This document shows positions 1 to 7,989 of a DNA stretch of 64,000 nt, one piece after another. The notes below the pieces were generated by a model, which was given only the letters and a program-made list of their open reading frames with translations, was not told where the DNA came from and made no database searches. Position 1 is the stretch's first letter; each line of letters begins with the position of its first letter. The DNA comes from Candidatus Latescibacterota bacterium (GTDB taxonomy: Bacteria > Latescibacterota > UBA2968 > UBA8231): NCBI GenBank assembly GCA_022827835.1, contig JAJEIO010000049.1:209494-273493 (forward strand), in the 5' to 3' direction. The position numbers were made by a program, and so were the translations under genes.

Positions 1-858
1 CAACTCATGGCCCATTGCGTCGAAGTCGCGCCCGCCGAGGGTTTTCACCTGTCTTGGTTGGGGGGCCAGCGCCAGCGCTACGGCTATTTTGGCTACGAGA
101 AGTGCGGCGTGTACTACCGGCTGACGCTGAGCCAAACCAATGTGCGACACGTTTTGGGGGACGCTGATTTTGGGATTGACTTTTATCCGCTTAAGCGAGA
201 GGATCGCGCGCACCTGCAAGGCGTGATTGGCCTGCACGACGCTCAGCCGTTTCGCGGAGTGCGCGCTCCGCATCGCTTCTACAATCTGCTCTTGAGCTGG
301 GGACACCGGCCCTATGTGGCCCGCTCGCGCGATGGCCGCATGATCGGCTACCTCGTGGCCCAAGCCGACCGGACGGGCGTCACCGAATTGTTGGCTGTCA
401 ATGAGGGCGAGCCGGAGCTGGACATAGCTGCTGCTTGGGTGCAGCGCTACGGGACTACCAGTTTCGAGTTGCCGCCTTGGAGCCGCCTGCTGCCCAAGTT
501 GGCCCGGCTCAGCGAAGGTGTGAGTGCATCGAGTTCGGGCAATTGGCAGATTTTCGATTGGGCGGCGACGCTCGATGCCTTGCTCAAGACGCGCGCCGCG
601 CTAGTGCCTCTGATGGACGGCGCGGTCGTCGTGGAGATTGCGGGCTACGGTCGGGTTGCGCTGGAGGTACGGGGGGACGACGCGCAGTGTGTTCGCACTG
701 AGGTTGCACCTGCGCTGCAGATGGACACTTTTACGGCCATGCGCTTGCTCTGCGGCCCTCTGGTGCCCTCGCTCGTGTTGCCCCTGCCTGCGGCGGCGAC
801 CCCACTTGAACAGTGGTGCCCGCTGCCGCTTTTTTGGGGCCGCCAAGACGGGGTCTAA
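1..858 (+). CDS. GNAT-family N-acetyltransferase, 5' end cut by window
   Basis: Predicted acetyl-CoA-dependent acyltransferase, substrate unknown. The reading frame is open to base 1, so the N-terminus lies outside. The first visible residues (LSWLGGQRQRYGYFGYEKCG) match the end of a GNAT acetyl-CoA fold, where a buried Gly-Gly is followed by a Y/F-G-Y/F-E-x-C-G turn. A Met falls at base 7, but the upstream glycine-rich acetyl-CoA loop expected of the family is missing, so that Met is probably internal. The remaining 240 residues resemble the second GNAT-like and sterol-carrier-like halves of Eis-type proteins. No partner gene is visible. The family is fairly sure; the substrate is not. Confidence 0.7.
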   Translation, partial: QLMAHCVEVAPAEGFHLSWLGGQRQRYGYFGYEKCGVYYRLTLSQTNVRHVLGDADFGIDFYPLKREDRAHLQGVIGLHDAQPFRGVRAPHRFYNLLLSWGHRPYVARSRDGRMIGYLVAQADRTGVTELLAVNEGEPELDIAAAWVQRYGTTSFELPPWSRLLPKLARLSEGVSASSSGNWQIFDWAATLDALLKTRAALVPLMDGAVVVEIAGYGRVALEVRGDDAQCVRTEVAPALQMDTFTAMRLLCGPLVPSLVLPLPAAATPLEQWCPLPLFWGRQDGV

Positions 859-866
859 TTCTGTAA

Positions 867-1127
867 TTAGCCGCTAAATGTCTTAAACGCCAGCCCTGCA
901 ATCGCTAAGATCGTCGTGATCTGCAGCGGTATCACCCAGCGGTAGAGCCGGTCAATTTTGTCGTCAAGGGCCTCGCGAGTCGCGTCGATTTTGGCGTCAT
1001 TGGCGTCGAGCTTGGTTTCGATACGGCCTAGGCGGACGTCGATTTGCTCGACAATGCCCTCCAGCCGGGCGATGCGGCCCTCGCGATCTAGCGGATAAGG
1101 CCGCTCCGGTGGCAGTGGCTCACTCAT
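867..1127 (-). CDS. small coiled-coil protein with C-terminal membrane anchor
   Basis: An 86-residue protein of unknown function. Residues about 15-60 have the heptad pattern of a coiled coil (repeats such as RLEGIVEQI, RLGRIETKL, ALDDKIDRL). Residues about 66-83 form one hydrophobic segment likely to cross the membrane, giving a tail-anchored topology. The start is supported by an AGGAGG-type ribosome binding site a few bases upstream. It converges on the preceding acetyltransferase with an 8-base gap. Similar short coiled-coil/tail-anchor proteins are common and mostly uncharacterised. Confidence 0.6.
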   Translation of the reverse strand: MSEPLPPERPYPLDREGRIARLEGIVEQIDVRLGRIETKLDANDAKIDATREALDDKIDRLYRWVIPLQITTILAIAGLAFKTFSG

Positions 1128-1131
1128 GATG

Positions 1132-1254
1132 CTACCTCCTCTTTGTTATCGCGGCGAGGTGCTGGGCAAAGGAGGATTCGCGGGTGAGGTCCATGAGGTT
1201 CTCCTTGGAAACAACGGCCAAGACCGTCTGCTGATTATACGCCAAGCCGCTCAA
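1132..1254 (-). CDS. possible short protein or gene remnant
   Basis: A frame open from about 1338 down to a TAG at 1132-1134 encodes a peptide that reads like real protein (for example SGLAYNQQTVLAVVSKENL). It has no ATG except at 1194, which would give 20 residues and has an AAGGAG site upstream. A TTG at 1254 would give 40 residues. The frame ends directly before the start of the coiled-coil gene, and its last codons overlap that gene's ribosome binding site. It may be a short upstream gene translated with its neighbour, or the 3' remnant of a lost gene. No family recognised. Confidence 0.3.
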   Translation of the reverse strand: MSGLAYNQQTVLAVVSKENLMDLTRESSFAQHLAAITKRR

Positions 1255-1408
1255 AAGTGCTAACCCTGCGTCAATTGGGACTTGACGCGATATAGCAGCG
1301 GCGACTCGCTCACTCTTCTTGCAATATCCGTGCCAAGGCTAAGCACAGTGGGGCAGATGGGGTTGTGAGGGGCGCGACTGTTTCGGGTGCGATACATAGA
1401 TGGAACCT

Positions 1409-2344
1409 TTAAGGCGTCAATACACGCTCGGTGAATAGTTCGAGAAAGCGCGCTTGTTCCACGTCCACCGCACACGCTACGGGCCGCCCCAGCCGCTCTT
1501 GGTCGCTTGCCAAGGCGCGTTGGTCAACTACTACCTGTCCGGCGGCCAGCTCGCCAGAGGCCTCCACATCCACCCATAGTTGCTGCGTGCGAAAGAGTTG
1601 CGGCCACAGGGCCGCGCCTAAGGCCACGGGATCATGCACGTGCATTCCGGCAGACCCGTAGTGCACGGACTCAAAGGCGATTACTGGCTCACACGCTGCA
1701 CGGCAAAACGCCGCGTACGGACCTGTGCAGGCTTGCAAGGCGGCCTGCGCTAGCCAGACCTGATGGGTGGCGTCTAGTCCCACTAACACTAGCTCGGCCT
1801 CGGACGCGAGGACTTGGCGCGCGGCATGCGGATCGGCGTAGAAATTGAACTCGGCCGTTGGCGTGATATTGCCCGGTACGCGCACGGCTCCGCCCATGAT
1901 TACCACTTGACGCGCCTGTCGCAGTACGCCCGGCACCTGCGCCTCGGCTCGCGCTAGGTTGGTCAACGGCCCGGTGGCAGCGAGGATTATTTCTCCGGGG
2001 CGCGCTTGTAAGGTCTTCAGCAGAAATTCCACCCCGTCGCCTGCTGACGAGGTGCGCGCTTCGGGCAACTGGGCCGCGCCTAGACCGGTTGCGCCGTGCA
2101 CGTCGGCTGCGGCGACTGCGTCTCGCACCAAGGGTCGCTCTGCGCCGGCGTACACTGGAACGTCGGCGCGCCCCGCCCATTGCAACAGGCGCAGTGTGTT
2201 GTCGGTCGTCCGCGACAACGGCACATTGCCAGCCACCGTAGAGACACCCACTAACTCGACCTCGGGCGAGGCCAAGGCCAAAAGCAGGGCGAGGGCGTCG
2301 TCAACGCCCGTATCGACGTCCATAATCAGAGGAGTTGCCGGCAT
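1409..2344 (-). CDS. inosine/uridine-preferring nucleoside hydrolase
   Basis: Cytoplasmic hydrolase splitting the N-glycosidic bond of a nucleoside into base and pentose (IU-nucleoside hydrolase family). The N-terminal calcium-binding signature DVDTGVDD is at residues 9-16, the mid-protein GGAVRVPGN and TPTAEFNFYADP stretches hold the ribose-binding E165 and N168, and the late metal-site Asp is D238 in MHVHDP. At 311 residues it has the normal family length. It follows the cupin gene by 3 bases and is presumably co-transcribed. Base specificity cannot be read from sequence. Confidence 0.9.
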   Translation of the reverse strand: MPATPLIMDVDTGVDDALALLLALASPEVELVGVSTVAGNVPLSRTTDNTLRLLQWAGRADVPVYAGAERPLVRDAVAAADVHGATGLGAAQLPEARTSSAGDGVEFLLKTLQARPGEIILAATGPLTNLARAEAQVPGVLRQARQVVIMGGAVRVPGNITPTAEFNFYADPHAARQVLASEAELVLVGLDATHQVWLAQAALQACTGPYAAFCRAACEPVIAFESVHYGSAGMHVHDPVALGAALWPQLFRTQQLWVDVEASGELAAGQVVVDQRALASDQERLGRPVACAVDVEQARFLELFTERVLTP

Positions 2345-2347
2345 CGC

Positions 2348-2713
2348 CTATCCTGCGACTTGGGCGCTGATGATCAAGTGCTCGATCCAGTCGTCCCCCG
2401 TGTTGGAAATCTGGTGTTTGACCTTCGGCGGAATATGCACTGCGTCGCCCTCGCGCACTTCGTAGATCTCTCCGTCGATCTTCATCTGCCCTTGGCCGCT
2501 GAGGAAGTAGTACACTTGCTCGGTGGCCTCGTGCTCGTGGTAATCGCCGTCCAGTCCCCCTTGCAGGCGATGCAGCGTTAGTCCGGAAAACCCTAGAAGT
2601 ACTGCTTCTTTCTCGTCTAGCCCCTCGGCGCTCTGAGCGCGGAAGATCGACCAGATCAGTTTGGATTCATGCCCGACGACGGGCGTGACGTTGCGCCAAT
2701 TGCGAATGACCAA
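2348..2713 (-). CDS. single-domain cupin protein
   Basis: A 121-residue small cupin. The metal-binding set is visible as H59, H61, E65 and H100 (motif 1 HEHEATEQ, motif 2 PPKVKHQ). Such proteins are often sugar-related isomerases, dioxygenases or ligand binders; no substrate can be assigned. It is first in a two-gene minus-strand unit with the nucleoside hydrolase. The upstream gap of about 200 bases to the divergent aldo/keto reductase should hold promoters for both directions. Confidence 0.8.
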   Translation of the reverse strand: MVIRNWRNVTPVVGHESKLIWSIFRAQSAEGLDEKEAVLLGFSGLTLHRLQGGLDGDYHEHEATEQVYYFLSGQGQMKIDGEIYEVREGDAVHIPPKVKHQISNTGDDWIEHLIISAQVAG

Positions 2714-2818
2714 AATGTCCTCCTCGCGTTTATCGTGCTAGTGAAATTCGTCGGCTTAACATACCAAACGGTAGGACGCGGACAAAGTGCGCCCTGTTGC
2801 CGACGCGCCGGCTGGTTA

Positions 2819-2900
2819 AATTAGGAATTGAGAATTAGCCGCCCGTACTCCCAGCAGGTTGCAAACGGCGACTAATTCTTAATTCTCAATTCCTAATTCC
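2819..2900. repeat. inverted copies of the GAATTAG-type repeat
   Basis: The left arm 2819-2838 and right arm 2872-2900 carry the same GGAATTGAGAATTA-type sequence in opposite orientation, separated by about 33 bases, so the transcript could fold into an AT-rich stem-loop. It lies in the intergenic space just before the aldo/keto reductase start. Related sequence occurs at 31473-31528 and 32849-32876. Confidence 0.75.
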
Positions 2901-2915
2901 TACGGAGTAGCTGTT

Positions 2916-3809
2916 ATGACTACCGCCTCCATAGACATAGCACCCCTGCCGCAAGTTACCTTCGGCAAAACCGGCGAACGCGTCCCCTTGCTCGGCTTGG
3001 GCACGGCCCCCGGAGGCTTTGGCCTAGCCGACGCGGATGCCATTGCGCTTTTTGAACGGGCCATTGATCTCGGCGTTACCTACATCGACACAGCCCCCGG
3101 CTATGACCACGCCCAGAGTCAGCTTGCCCAGATCGTCCCCCATTGCCGACGCGAGCTATTCTTGGTCAGCAAGGCCCACACGGCCCACTACCAAGAGGCG
3201 CTCGACATCATCGAAAAGAGCTTGGACACCTTGGGCACCGATCATTTGGACCTGGTGTACGTCCACTCGCTGGGGCATTTAGACGTGGAACAAGTGCTGG
3301 CCAAAGACGGTGCGCTCGCCGGCTTGCGCGAAGCGCAGCGGCGCGGTTGGACTCGCTATATCGGCATCACCGCTCACCACGCGCCGTGGAAATCCGCCAA
3401 GGTCCTGCGCGAAGTTGAGATCGACGCCTGCATGTTTGCCCTCAGCTTCGCCGACTGTCACATCTACAACTTTGAGGAGGTGGTCCTGCCCTTGGCTCGC
3501 GCCCAGAACGCCGCCGTCGCTGCGATGAAGGTGTACGGCGGTGCCATCGACATGGAGTACGAAACGACCCGCCCCTCGGAGCTGACCAATAGCGGCTTTG
3601 ACGATCATGAGCGGGCGTTGCGCTACGCCTTGGGATTGCCGGGGGTGAGTCTGGCAGTCATTGGAATGTATAACGAAGAGGAATTAGTGCAGAATATCGA
3701 ATGGGTGCGGCGCTATGCGCCGTTGGACGCTGGCGAACAACAGGCACTGCTAGCGCAGGGGCGGGATATAGCCCGTCAATGGGGGCCGCATTACGGGTCG
3801 GTGGAGTGA
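2916..3809 (+). CDS. aldo/keto reductase
   Basis: NAD(P)H-dependent oxidoreductase of the AKR TIM-barrel superfamily, probably acting on a sugar or sugar acid. The catalytic tetrad is visible: D58 and Y63 (DTAPGYD), K86 (LVSKAH) and H117 (VYVHSL). At 297 residues the length is normal. It is followed after 27 bases by the enolase-superfamily gene on the same strand, so the pair may form an operon for oxidising and dehydrating a sugar acid. The exact substrate is unknown. Confidence 0.87.
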   Translation: MTTASIDIAPLPQVTFGKTGERVPLLGLGTAPGGFGLADADAIALFERAIDLGVTYIDTAPGYDHAQSQLAQIVPHCRRELFLVSKAHTAHYQEALDIIEKSLDTLGTDHLDLVYVHSLGHLDVEQVLAKDGALAGLREAQRRGWTRYIGITAHHAPWKSAKVLREVEIDACMFALSFADCHIYNFEEVVLPLARAQNAAVAAMKVYGGAIDMEYETTRPSELTNSGFDDHERALRYALGLPGVSLAVIGMYNEEELVQNIEWVRRYAPLDAGEQQALLAQGRDIARQWGPHYGSVE

Positions 3810-3836
3810 GCAATATAAAACATCAACGGGGAATTT

Positions 3837-4970
3837 ATGAAAATTACCAAGATCAAATCCTTTGTTGGATCGAGCGGCTATTTTTTTGTCAAAGTAGAAA
3901 CCGATGCGGGCATCTACGGTCTCGGCGAAGGGGGATTGAGACGGCGTGCCCTCGCCTTGGCCGAAGTCATTCGCTCTTTTGAGCCGTTTCTCATCGGTGC
4001 AGATCCGTTCCAAATTGAACATCTGTGGCAAGTGATGTTTCGCGGTGGCTTCTTCCCTGGCGGTGTCGTTCAGTCCGCCGCAGTGAGTGCCGTGGATATC
4101 GCGCTCTGGGACATCAAAGGGAAAGCACTCAATGTGCCTGTGTACGAGCTTTTAGGTGGACGCACGAGGGACAAGGTCGTCTGCTATCCGCACAATGGCG
4201 GCGGCACGATTGATGCCCTCGTCGAGAGTTGTCGCCAAACCCATGCGGCCGGTTGGAAATTCGTCCGCTGGGGTTTGGCCGATGGTGCAGACAAAGGGAC
4301 ATTTGAACCCAGACGCGCTATTCAGCACGGTGTTGAGCAGGTGGAGGCCGTGCGCAATGCACTAGGCGATCAGGTCAACATGTTAGTTGACGTGCATACC
4401 CGTCTCGACCCGGCGGATAGCCTCGATTTCTGCAACCGGGTTGCTCCCTACAATCCGTTTTTCATTGAAGATCCGCTGCGCAGTGAAAACCCAGCCAGTC
4501 TCAGGCGGCTGCGCCAACAGACCTCCGTCCCGCTTGCCGTCGGCGAACAATTTGATAGCAAGTGGACCTTTAGAGAAGCCATTGAGGAGGACCTGATGGA
4601 TTACTGCCGCGTTGACTTGTGCATCGCCGGTGGATTGACCGAGGCGCGCAAAATTGCCGGGTGGTGCGAAACGCATTACATCTATCTGGCACCGCACAAC
4701 CCGCTCGGGCCGGTTTCCACCGCTGCCTGCTTACATCTCTGTTTAGCATCTTCACTCGTCGGCGTTCAGGAACTTCCGCGTGCGCCGATGTCTTCACTCA
4801 CCGATGAGTTTCCGGTGCAGGTGCCGTTTGAATCTGGGTACCTCTTGCCTCCCGAAGGCCCCGGTCTCGGTATTGAATTCAACGAGGCCGCGCTCGATGC
4901 CGTGTCAACGCAGGACTATGGACCACCCACCGGCTATCTGCGCGATGATGGGTCTTATACGAATTGGTAG
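3837..4970 (+). CDS. mandelate racemase/enolase-superfamily dehydratase, galactonate-dehydratase-like
   Basis: Probable Mg-dependent acid-sugar dehydratase. Two-domain enolase-superfamily layout: N-terminal capping domain to about residue 120, then the barrel. Metal ligands and catalytic residues are visible as D185 and H187 (LVDVHTRLDP), E211 (FFIEDPL), E237 (AVGEQF) and H287 (LAPHNPLGP); the D-x-H and final H pattern resembles D-galactonate dehydratase. The 377-residue length fits. Its neighbour, the aldo/keto reductase, supports sugar-acid catabolism. Subgroup assignment is by motif memory only. Confidence 0.82.
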   Translation: MKITKIKSFVGSSGYFFVKVETDAGIYGLGEGGLRRRALALAEVIRSFEPFLIGADPFQIEHLWQVMFRGGFFPGGVVQSAAVSAVDIALWDIKGKALNVPVYELLGGRTRDKVVCYPHNGGGTIDALVESCRQTHAAGWKFVRWGLADGADKGTFEPRRAIQHGVEQVEAVRNALGDQVNMLVDVHTRLDPADSLDFCNRVAPYNPFFIEDPLRSENPASLRRLRQQTSVPLAVGEQFDSKWTFREAIEEDLMDYCRVDLCIAGGLTEARKIAGWCETHYIYLAPHNPLGPVSTAACLHLCLASSLVGVQELPRAPMSSLTDEFPVQVPFESGYLLPPEGPGLGIEFNEAALDAVSTQDYGPPTGYLRDDGSYTNW

Positions 4971-5032
4971 GGATTAAAGGGTGGAACTACGGGCTGGTGG
5001 AATGGGACTTTTATCCTTGAGGAGACGATATA

Positions 5033-5335
5033 ATGACAAGCCAAGATATAGATATACCTATAGAGTCAATCAATGTATTATGCCAACGCTATCAGGTGCG
5101 GGAGCTTGCGCTTTTCGGATCGGCTCTTGGGGATAGTTTCGGCCCAGACAGTGACCTCGATTTTCTGGTGGAATTTCAACCAGAAGCACAAGTAGGCTTT
5201 ATGAAGCTAGCCAAAATGCAGAGAGAATTTTCGGCTGTACTTAACCGGAAGGTAGATTTAGTACCCAAGGGAGGACTGAAGCCAAAAATACGCCAAGCGA
5301 TAATTTCTAGCGCAGAAGTACTCTATGCGTCGTGA
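5033..5335 (+). CDS. minimal nucleotidyltransferase, MntA-like antitoxin
   Basis: A 100-residue MNT-fold protein. The polymerase-beta-like active site is present as G29-S30 followed by D41-x-D43 (FGS...DLDF). Proteins of this size usually pair with a HEPN RNase (HepT) and neutralise it by adding AMP to it. A strong GAGGAG site precedes the ATG. The last 11 bases overlap the start of a HepT reading frame that is broken, so this antitoxin appears to outlive its toxin. A 52-bp decayed duplicate of its own 5' region lies at 5617-5668. Confidence 0.85.
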   Translation: MTSQDIDIPIESINVLCQRYQVRELALFGSALGDSFGPDSDLDFLVEFQPEAQVGFMKLAKMQREFSAVLNRKVDLVPKGGLKPKIRQAIISSAEVLYAS

Positions 5336-5590
5336 AGAACTATATCTTACCGACATGGTAGAAGCTGCGGATGCCATCAGTCAATTTCTCCTTGGTGTCG
5401 AGCAGGATGCCTTTTCCCAAAATGATCTCTTACGCAGCGCTGTCCTACAAAAGTTAACGCCGTTCACGCCTACTTTGCAGTAGATTGGTCTATTGTTTGG
5501 GTAACAGCAACGAAAGATGTTCCAGAACTGAGGAGTAAAATTGCTCTTACTCTTGCTGAAGAATACTCCGATGAAGAATCATCAGTTTGA
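5325..5590 (+). pseudogene. hepT-like toxin, broken by internal deletion and frameshift
   Basis: The frame starting at 5325 reads as a normal HepT N-terminus (MRREELYLTDMVEAADAI) and stops at 5481-5483. A second frame from 5453 to the TGA at 5588-5590 reads as a normal HepT C-terminus (AVHAYFAVDWSIVWVTAT, then VPELRSKIALTLAEEY). The join near 5452 skips roughly 35-40 residues compared with the family and changes frame. The His and Tyr of the R-x4-H-x-Y RNase motif survive in the second frame, but the Arg is lost. No continuous toxin can be made. The overlap with the upstream nucleotidyltransferase is the usual arrangement for such pairs. Confidence 0.8.
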
Positions 5591-5616
5591 ACTGCCCCCC
5601 ATTTTGAATGGACCGC

Positions 5617-5668
5617 ATAGAGCCAATCAATGTATTATGCCGGTGCTATCAGGTGCGAGCCCTTGCGC
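5617..5668 (+). repeat. decayed partial copy of the upstream mntA-like gene
   Basis: About 45 of 52 bases match 5060-5111 inside the nucleotidyltransferase gene, by eye. The fragment covers the codons just before the GS motif and is not itself an open gene. It overlaps the last bases of the convergent DMT permease gene, so that permease's terminal residues come from this fragment. Together with the broken hepT it suggests loss or recombination of a tandem NTase/HEPN array. Confidence 0.7.
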
Positions 5669-6542
5669 CCCTTTGCTGGTAGAGCAGGCCGGCGACGATG
5701 AGCACAAGCCCCGCTAGGGTCGCCCAGCGAATTGCCTCTCCCAAGACAAAGTGAATCAGCACTAGGGAGCAGAACGGGGAAATGAAGATCAGGTTGCCGA
5801 CTTTGGAGGTGTTTTCCGCGTAGCGCAGTGCCCACTGCCACAGGACATACGTGATCCCCATCTCAAAAAGGCCGATGTAAGCCGCCCCCAACAAACCCGG
5901 CCAAGCGGGTGCCCGCCACTGTCCCATCAGCAGGACACAGCCGAGCGTCAGCGGCAGCGACAGAGCAAAATTGAGGAAGAGCCGCACCACGGGATCGCGC
6001 CTGTCGCGGATGTTGTAGATCCAATAGAAAGCCCATACCACTGTGCTGCCCAGCGCCAAGGCCACGCCGAGTGGATCGGAAAAGCGCAAGGTCCAGATTT
6101 CGCCGCGCGTGGAGATGACTAGCACACCGGCGTAACAGATCAGGCCCGCGGTCAGGTCGCGCCGACCGATTCGCTGTCCCAATAGTGGAATCGAGAGCCA
6201 AGTCAGAGTGAGAGCCCAAGTATAATTGAGCGCCTGCGCCTCTTGGGCAGGTAGAAGCTGGTAGGCTTTGAAGAGGATCAGATAGTAGAGCAGGGGATTT
6301 AACGCACCCAGCGTCAGCGAGCGGGCGTAGTCAGTTGGTCGGCTCCTGAGCACCTGTCCCACTTTCCCCTGCGCGACGAGTAGCACCCCCAAGGCCAATG
6401 TCGAAGTGCCGCTAGCCCAAAACAGCAGTTCGGCAAAGTCCATGTAGCGGAGGGTGAGCTTGAACGCCGACGCTACGGTTGACCACAGCAGCACTGAGGC
6501 CAATCCGCAGAGATAGGCCCTTTTCTGGTCGGCAACCACCAC
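5649..6542 (-). CDS. EamA/DMT-superfamily permease
   Basis: Inner-membrane drug/metabolite transporter of about 297 residues with ten predicted hydrophobic segments in two five-helix repeats. The longer frame back to 6878 is rejected because its extra N-terminus is Arg/Pro-rich antisense of the sulfatase. A GTG at 6542 has GGAG six bases upstream and lies 11 bases after the sulfatase stop, so the two are translated in sequence. The last few residues (RGARART) derive from the mntA fragment at 5617-5668, so the native C-terminus may have been replaced. Substrate unknown; possibly a metabolite released by the neighbouring hydrolases. Confidence 0.8.
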   Translation of the reverse strand: MVVADQKRAYLCGLASVLLWSTVASAFKLTLRYMDFAELLFWASGTSTLALGVLLVAQGKVGQVLRSRPTDYARSLTLGALNPLLYYLILFKAYQLLPAQEAQALNYTWALTLTWLSIPLLGQRIGRRDLTAGLICYAGVLVISTRGEIWTLRFSDPLGVALALGSTVVWAFYWIYNIRDRRDPVVRLFLNFALSLPLTLGCVLLMGQWRAPAWPGLLGAAYIGLFEMGITYVLWQWALRYAENTSKVGNLIFISPFCSLVLIHFVLGEAIRWATLAGLVLIVAGLLYQQRGARART

Positions 6543-6553
6543 TGCGCACTCCG

Positions 6554-7939
6554 CTAAAACTGCGTAACCTGCTTGGGGCCAATATCCACGGCTTGGGCCA
6601 GTGCGTCGAAGTTTTGTTTCAGCAGCGCGAAGCGCACGTCTGCGTAGGAGGGATCGTCCCAGCGGTTGTCGAACTCGCCTGGGTCTTCCTGCAAGTCGAA
6701 CAGTTCGCCTTGGGCGCGGTCGTGGTAGCAGACCAGTTTGTAGCGCTGGTCGCGGATCATCGTGCCGTAGGTGCCTTGGAGATGCTCCCGACCCGGTGCG
6801 TCTGGATTTAGGGCGCGGTAGTACTCGCTGCGGACGTAGGCGCGGTGCGTCTGGGTTTGGCCGGTCAGCAGCGGCCACAGCGAGCGTCCCTGCATTCTTT
6901 CAGGCGCGGGGACTTCGGCCAGTTCCAGTAAGGTCGGGGCAATGTCCATCAGCTCGACTAGCGCATTGCAGACGCGGCCCTCCTGTACGCGTCCCGGCCA
7001 GGAGCAGATCAAGGGTACTCGCACCAAGCACTCGTAAAACCGGCACCCCTTGCCCACGAGTTGGTGATCGCCCAACAGCTCGCCGTGATCCGACGTGAAA
7101 ATCACGAGGGTGTTCTCGCGCTGGCCGCTTTCTTCTAGAGCTTGGATCATGCGTCCTACATTGTCGTCGATCAATTCGATCATGGCGTAGTACGCCGCCA
7201 TGACTTCCTTGGCTTGATCCAAGCTGATGGACGCGGCTCCGTCCACCGGCCCGAGTTGCACATGGGCCTGGAGGTCCTTTTCGCTCCACAGCGGATCGGG
7301 CAGGGCTGCTGGATCATAGCGATCCAAGTACTCTTGTGGCGGGTCGAAGGGCGCGTGTGGGTCGAACATGTTGACGCTCATCAGCCAAGGCGTGGTGCGC
7401 TCATCACGCATAAACTCAATGGCCTTGTCTGCGCACCAAGTGGTCTGGTGCAGCGCAGGCGGCATCTGGGCTGGATCCTCGCGCAGTTCGGCTAAGGTGC
7501 GCCCTTGGGTGCGGACCCAATCGGCGTACGCGTGGCCTTCGGGCCACTGGTCGCGCGAGTCGTGGCTCCAGTGGAAGACGCGATAGCCGTCGTCGCCGCG
7601 CGGCTCGATCCGGCCGTGCGCGCCGGCTAGGTGCAGCTTGCCGGCCAGTCCGCAGTCGTAGGACGCAGCGTCGGTTAGCAGCTTGGTGACCAACGGGGCC
7701 GCGCCCGCCCAGTAGGCATTGCCATTGGTGCAGCCGTGGACGCTGCTCGGATACATGCCGGTGAGGAAGCTGGCGCGGCTGGGGGTGCAGATCGGGCTTT
7801 GGCAGAAGGCGTGGGTGAATGCGGTGCCTTCGCCGACGAGGCGGTCGATATTCGGCGTGCGGATGTGCTCGTTGCCCAGCGCGCCGATCGTATCGTAGCG
7901 CTGCTGGTCGGTGCAGATCCAGAGAATGTTCGGACGCAT
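6554..7939 (-). CDS. sulfatase (formylglycine type)
   Basis: Arylsulfatase-family hydrolase of 461 residues removing sulfate esters. The start at 7939 (MRPNILWICTDQQR) fits the family; a Met five codons upstream is less likely. The N-terminal metal-site DQ pair is present. C51-T-P-S-R matches the C-x-P-S-R signature in which Cys becomes formylglycine, and the later TSDHGELLGDH holds metal ligands. No signal peptide is visible, unlike many polysaccharide sulfatases, so it may act on a small imported substrate. It precedes the permease by 11 bases and is divergent from the GH113-like gene. Confidence 0.92.
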   Translation of the reverse strand: MRPNILWICTDQQRYDTIGALGNEHIRTPNIDRLVGEGTAFTHAFCQSPICTPSRASFLTGMYPSSVHGCTNGNAYWAGAAPLVTKLLTDAASYDCGLAGKLHLAGAHGRIEPRGDDGYRVFHWSHDSRDQWPEGHAYADWVRTQGRTLAELREDPAQMPPALHQTTWCADKAIEFMRDERTTPWLMSVNMFDPHAPFDPPQEYLDRYDPAALPDPLWSEKDLQAHVQLGPVDGAASISLDQAKEVMAAYYAMIELIDDNVGRMIQALEESGQRENTLVIFTSDHGELLGDHQLVGKGCRFYECLVRVPLICSWPGRVQEGRVCNALVELMDIAPTLLELAEVPAPERMQGRSLWPLLTGQTQTHRAYVRSEYYRALNPDAPGREHLQGTYGTMIRDQRYKLVCYHDRAQGELFDLQEDPGEFDNRWDDPSYADVRFALLKQNFDALAQAVDIGPKQVTQF

Positions 7940-7989
7940 GATTCGGTCTCCCATCGGGTATAGGCGTGGTTCCGTATATTTACCCTAAT

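Noticed and set aside
6543..6878. Extended N-terminus of the DMT permease
   Set aside because: The extension is Arg/Pro-rich antisense of the sulfatase gene; a GTG with a ribosome binding site at 6542 gives a normal-length protein.
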